Positions 60,792 through 64,000 of a stretch of DNA of 64,000 nt are shown here, piece after piece (the stretch's first letter is position 1; every line of letters starts with the position of its first letter). The stretch lies in assembly GCF_900217795.1 (NCBI RefSeq), contig NZ_OBMQ01000008.1:62001-126000 (forward strand), written 5' to 3'. Both the position numbers and the translations under genes were made by a program. The DNA comes from Ureibacillus xyleni. GTDB taxonomy: Bacteria > Bacillota > Bacilli > Bacillales_A > Planococcaceae. A model generated the notes under the pieces. That model searched no databases and had not been told where the DNA came from. It saw nothing but the letters and a program-made list of their open reading frames with translations.

Positions 60792-60812
60792 CTTGGTTAA
60801 ACGCCAAGCTAC
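60789..60812. terminator. Bidirectional terminator
   Basis: TAGCTTGG / CCAAGCTA perfect stem between convergent genes. Confidence 0.7.
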
Positions 60813-61588
60813 TCTATGTTTATATCTCCAATTAAATATAAAGCTGCTTTACCAGCCATTTTTACCCGAGTGTCTTCCTGCTTACAATAAAGGGTGCCAC
60901 CTCTACTTGAAACTTGTCTTGCAATCAATGCATTTTTATTTAACTCTTTAGCCCATAACGGCACTAAACCGCAGTGAGCAGAACCACAAACAGGATCCTC
61001 ATTTACTTTTAACTTTGGGAAAAAGGCTCTTGATACAAAATCATATTCTTTTCCTTTAGCCGTTACAATCACCCCAAGTCCCTCAGGCAACTCAGTTAGT
61101 TTTGCAAAATCAGGATTTAAATTTTTTACTGTTTCTTCTGAATCTAACACAAATAATAAATCACGATTTAAATAAGCATCATTCGGTGTGGCTCCCAAAG
61201 CATCAATCATTTGTTGGGTAACAGAGACTTCATTTAACGGAGCAGCTGGGAAATCAAGCTCATACAAATCTTCTTTTCGATCAACTGTAAGGATTCCACT
61301 CATTGTATCAAATTGAATGGTTTTCAATTGTGTTTCAACATAATTTATAATAACAAAAGCTGTTGCGAGAGTTGCATGACCACAAAGATTAATTTCTCCT
61401 CCAGGTGTAAACCATCTTAATCTATAGTTCTCGCCATCTTTAACTGCAAATGCCGTTTCAGAAAGGTTATTCTCAATTGTAATCTTTTGCATAACGTCTT
61501 CAGCAATCCATTCATCTAACACACAAACCCCAGCAGGATTCCCTTCAAACACTTTATCTGCAAAAGCGTCAACTACGTAATACTTCAT
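60809..61588 (-). CDS. PhzF family isomerase
   Basis: A 259-residue PhzF-type protein: VDAFADKVFEGNPAGVCVLD at the start, ENNLSETAFAV (catalytic Glu), LRWFTPGGEINLCGHATLAT, and FFPKLKVNEDPVCGSAHCGLVPLW. The two-domain diaminopimelate-epimerase fold is complete. Substrate unknown. It overlaps the preceding small membrane-protein gene by four bases. Confidence 0.9.
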   Translation of the reverse strand: MKYYVVDAFADKVFEGNPAGVCVLDEWIAEDVMQKITIENNLSETAFAVKDGENYRLRWFTPGGEINLCGHATLATAFVIINYVETQLKTIQFDTMSGILTVDRKEDLYELDFPAAPLNEVSVTQQMIDALGATPNDAYLNRDLLFVLDSEETVKNLNPDFAKLTELPEGLGVIVTAKGKEYDFVSRAFFPKLKVNEDPVCGSAHCGLVPLWAKELNKNALIARQVSSRGGTLYCKQEDTRVKMAGKAALYLIGDINIE

Positions 61589-61743
61589 TTTTTAGCACCT
61601 CGTATATCAATTAAAATTCCAACAATTAATCCTAACAAAATATTTGTAATTAAAATAGGATTAATAGGATTTATCGTATTGATTAAAATAAATGTTAAAA
61701 TACCAGCACCAGCTGCAAATAGTAATGCATTATAGGACATCAT
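61585..61743 (-). CDS. Small two-helix membrane protein, 52 residues
   Basis: Start at ATGATG (61743/61740) behind GGAGGAAAA. Two helices (LLFAAGAGILTFILI and ILLGLIVGILI). Its TGA overlaps the PhzF start (ATGA), so the two are translated together. Family unknown. Confidence 0.65.
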   Translation of the reverse strand: MMSYNALLFAAGAGILTFILINTINPINPILITNILLGLIVGILIDIRGAKK

Positions 61744-61763
61744 TTTTCCTCCATATATACTGT

Positions 61764-62285
61764 TTAAAACGCTTCTTGGTTGCCGCGAATATAATGACTA
61801 ATTTTAGTAATAGTAGCATCGGAAAGCTCGCTGAACTGAAAATACAAAGAGTTAATCGATTCAGATAGCTCAAAATCTTGATCTAGGTCCTCACGTTTAA
61901 CAGCAAATGCCTCTAAAGTATTGGGACAATGATGTTTCTGAAGCACTTTTTCCGTTTCTTGAATTAGTAAATACATAGAGTCATCCTCAAAATACTGTAA
62001 TCCAAGTTTTATTGCAGACCAGATTTTCGGCTGTGCCATAAAATAAGCACTCCACCAATAAAATTCGGTTTGTGATTCAATTGCATGATCGTAATACATA
62101 TGAAAAGTAAACAACGCCTTTTGCCCAGTTGTAAGTTCTGCATAAAAGCGCTCTTTTACCATTGCACTATTTTCTTTCGCCATTTTCTTTTTATACTCCA
62201 TAATCAGTGGGGTAAAACACGCATCAAAAATGCCGTGATCGTCTAAAGATTCAATATCATGTCTTTTCATTGGAACTAATCCCAT
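61764..62285 (-). CDS. Hypothetical protein, 173 residues
   Basis: Soluble helical protein (ALFTFHMYYDHAIESQTEFYWWSAYF). It overlaps the zinc-ribbon gene by ten bases, so the two form a unit. Not recognised; ATG 62270 is an alternative start. Confidence 0.65.
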   Translation of the reverse strand: MGLVPMKRHDIESLDDHGIFDACFTPLIMEYKKKMAKENSAMVKERFYAELTTGQKALFTFHMYYDHAIESQTEFYWWSAYFMAQPKIWSAIKLGLQYFEDDSMYLLIQETEKVLQKHHCPNTLEAFAVKREDLDQDFELSESINSLYFQFSELSDATITKISHYIRGNQEAF

Positions 62286-62647
62286 AACAAAAGTGCTGAA
62301 GTTTCCAATTTTTCACTTCCGCAAGCAGGACATTTCGGCTGTGCATCGGATGTGAAAGTACCCCCACAATCACATTGGAAATCAAATTGTTTAAATTCAT
62401 GTTTTCTAGCTTCAGATGCAGACTTCACAATGGATAACTTCTCTTCTCTCGATAATACACGTCCATTACCCTCATTTCGCTGTGCCAAGATTAAAAGATA
62501 ATCGGCATTTGCCTTTTGAGAATAGGCGTATCTTCTCGATTTTCCGCATCCATCACAAAAATGAACAAAACTCGACTTACCCCGACCTTTAAAAAAATGA
62601 AATTGATGATCACAATGCATGCAAGTTGCATTCGTTCCAGTACCCAT
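62276..62647 (-). CDS. Double zinc-ribbon protein
   Basis: A 123-residue protein with two or three metal-binding cysteine pairs: CMHCDHQFHFF with FCDGCGKSRRY, and CDCGGTF with CPACGSEKL. Such proteins often bind nucleic acid or act as structural partners; the overlapping 61764 gene may encode that partner. Confidence 0.7.
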   Translation of the reverse strand: MGTGTNATCMHCDHQFHFFKGRGKSSFVHFCDGCGKSRRYAYSQKANADYLLILAQRNEGNGRVLSREEKLSIVKSASEARKHEFKQFDFQCDCGGTFTSDAQPKCPACGSEKLETSALLLWD

Positions 62648-62720
62648 CTGTTACCCCCTAATTTTACGATTTTAACAAAGTTAGATATAATTGGATTATA
62701 ACACGGGGGATGATTTGAAC

Positions 62721-63266
62721 ATGAGAAAAATAAGTGTAGTAATGGCCCTTTTATTGATTGCATGTGGAGCCTTTTACTTTCTTGAAGGATACCGGTTCAC
62801 ACCCTTTGCAGCTGCAAAGGCAAACGGATTTGTCACAGATGATTATGAACTGGTGGAGAAAATCGAGGAGGACTCAATATTCTACTTATTTAAAAGCGAT
62901 GAAAAACAAGAATATCGAACGGTTCATGTTAAACAAAACGCCCAAACATACTATAGTTATGCATCTACATTCATTCCATATGGTGAGGATAACCTGCAAA
63001 CAATTGGTGGAATGAGTATTCGTTATGAAGATGAAAAAGCAACTCTTTTTGTACTTCTATCTAAAGATGAGGCAATCGATTCAATTGTTGTTCACACGGA
63101 GTTTGGCGATGAAAAGAAAAAAATTTTGAAGGATAAACCACTATATTTTCTGTTCCCTTATAGTCAACAAATCGACCATATAAACGCAACAGCCTTTGAT
63201 AAAAACGGAAATGAACTCTATTACTACAAAGATGTGGATCAAAATTTAAAATGGCAAGAAATCTAG
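62721..63266 (+). CDS. Membrane-anchored or secreted hypothetical protein
   Basis: A 181-residue protein: signal anchor (ISVVMALLLIACGAFYFL) then a beta-rich outside domain (FVTDDYELVEKIEEDSIFYLF; HVKQNAQTYYSYASTFIPYG). ATG 62721 behind GGGGGATGA. It precedes the Cys-motif peptide by 10 bases and is probably co-transcribed with it. Confidence 0.7.
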   Translation: MRKISVVMALLLIACGAFYFLEGYRFTPFAAAKANGFVTDDYELVEKIEEDSIFYLFKSDEKQEYRTVHVKQNAQTYYSYASTFIPYGEDNLQTIGGMSIRYEDEKATLFVLLSKDEAIDSIVVHTEFGDEKKKILKDKPLYFLFPYSQQIDHINATAFDKNGNELYYYKDVDQNLKWQEI

Positions 63267-63276
63267 GAGGTTTTGT

Positions 63277-63387
63277 ATGAAAATAGAACAGAAAGACGAC
63301 AAAGTAATATGGAAAGAATCCGCATGTAGTGACCCACATTGCGACTACTGCTCAGGTCGGCCAGAAAAACCACTGCCCACTAAATAA
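63277..63387 (+). CDS. Small cysteine-motif protein, 36 residues
   Basis: ATG behind TAGGAGG. The second half CSDPHCDYCSGRPEKPLP matches the C-terminus of the zinc-ribbon protein at 3840 (CSDPTCKYCSIRPDTPL). The motif C-x4-C-x2-C suggests metal binding. Below the usual size limit of gene callers. Confidence 0.65.
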   Translation: MKIEQKDDKVIWKESACSDPHCDYCSGRPEKPLPTK

Positions 63388-63390
63388 ATG

Positions 63391-63426
63391 AAAAGTGCAA
63401 AACTAACTTACGAGTTTGCACTTTTA
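63391..63426. terminator. Bidirectional terminator
   Basis: AAAAGTGCAAA-ACT / AGTTTGCACTTTT hairpin between convergent genes. Confidence 0.8.
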
Positions 63427-63429
63427 TTA

Positions 63430-64000
63430 TTAGACGGTATTTGTATGAGTTTTGAAGGACCAAATCATAACAGCTATCATGATGAGAGCTAAAATGCCTC
63501 CAATAATTGATAAGGTTGCATAACTAGAATATCCCACAATGACTCCTGATATTGCACCTCCACTAGCTCCGAACAGTGCTAACCAAACATCAACAGAACC
63601 TTGAGTTTTTGCTCGTGTCGAAGGATGGGTAGAATCGATAATAAGCGTCGTCCCACTAATTAATCCAAAGTTCCAGCCTAGTCCAAGAAGAATTAAAGCA
63701 AGGATTAGAAAAACCATGGAGTCTCCTGGTCCAAAAGCAGCAATACAAGCCGAAAGAACGAGCGTCACGCCAGCTGCAATCGCCATGACTTTACGACCCA
63801 CTTTATCAATTAATGGCCCTGTTACAAGGGAAGGTAAATACATCGCACCAATATGAAATCCTATTACTAATCCCACTTCTCTTAATCCATGCCCATGATG
63901 CTCCATGTGAATGGGGGTCATCGTCATTATGGTAACCATAACAAACTGCGTTAACACCATCACACTTGCTCCTAAGATAACACCTTTTTTATTGTTTGCA
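63430..64000 (-). CDS. MFS transporter, C-terminal part (cut by window edge)
   Basis: The frame is open to the right edge, so the gene starts outside the window. The visible 189 residues hold about six helices of a major facilitator with loop LVTGPLIDKVGRKVMAI and the His-rich loop MEHHGHGLREVG. GWNFGLISGTTLIID and THPSTRAKTQGSVD are typical of drug-exporter-like MFS. Internal GTG/ATG at 63963/63960 are not the true start. Confidence 0.85.
   Translation of the reverse strand, partial: ANNKKGVILGASVMVLTQFVMVTIMTMTPIHMEHHGHGLREVGLVIGFHIGAMYLPSLVTGPLIDKVGRKVMAIAAGVTLVLSACIAAFGPGDSMVFLILALILLGLGWNFGLISGTTLIIDSTHPSTRAKTQGSVDVWLALFGASGGAISGVIVGYSSYATLSIIGGILALIMIAVMIWSFKTHTNTV

Overview
The window is low-GC (clearly AT-rich) DNA from a Gram-positive, probably spore-forming member of the Bacillales. 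A Lysinibacillus- or Solibacillus-like Planococcaceae/Bacillaceae genome is the best guess. Reasons: strong GGAGG ribosome sites with frequent TTG and GTG starts, many intrinsic terminators, and families typical of Bacillales (DegV, HelD, YkyB, a KinA/KinE-type kinase, SLAP protein, ECF sigma/DUF4179 pairs, lipoproteins with Bacillus-type lipoboxes). The species is inference.

Layout. 1-2.9 kb: edge of a Uma2 nuclease gene, hemolysin III-like protein, DegV, GNAT. 2.9-14 kb: a decayed accessory region of small ORFs, broken genes and repeats. It holds a 1,222-bp element with 14-bp perfect terminal inverted repeats and a 10-bp target duplication that carries a membrane-protein gene and no transposase. 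It also holds a flagellin with an inserted von Willebrand A domain, remnants of a LuxR-type regulator and a histidine phosphatase, and two fragments resembling the 3' end of tmRNA (ssrA) 4.6 kb apart, which suggest an old ssrA-targeted island. 14-31 kb: glutathione peroxidase, HelD, two MBL hydrolases (one apparently starting at ATT), a secreted Ig-like protein, an ECF sigma/anti-sigma pair, nitroreductase, a 52-bp minisatellite, a sugar dehydrogenase-like protein, a large protein with a possible C-terminal HEPN motif, a nuclease lipoprotein and GNATs. 31-47 kb: M28 membrane peptidase, quinone oxidoreductase with PadR regulator and operators, rifampin ADP-ribosyltransferase, AraC/GyrI regulator, copper-type multicopper oxidase facing a PCYCGC lipoprotein, YkyB, PAS histidine kinase, MFS transporter, acylphosphatase, SMI1/KNR4 protein.

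47-64 kb: a 236-bp MITE with a 9-bp target duplication sits in an ORF whose frame is restored if the element is removed. Then come a CAP/SCP surface protein, a SLAP protein, a three-gene operon ending in a PD-(D/E)XK (HSDR_N-like) nuclease (the best candidate for an undescribed defence-type system), 21-bp repeats encoding a 7-residue peptide, an ECF sigma/winged-helix/FtsW-like operon with overlapping genes, a LysE exporter, another PD-(D/E)XK-like protein, PhzF, and a partial MFS gene at the right edge.

Working together: PadR probably controls the quinone reductase through near-identical palindromes; the multicopper oxidase and PCYCGC protein look like a copper-handling pair; the two ECF modules each couple a sigma factor to a membrane partner. 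All functions come from reading the sequence by eye; no searches were run.
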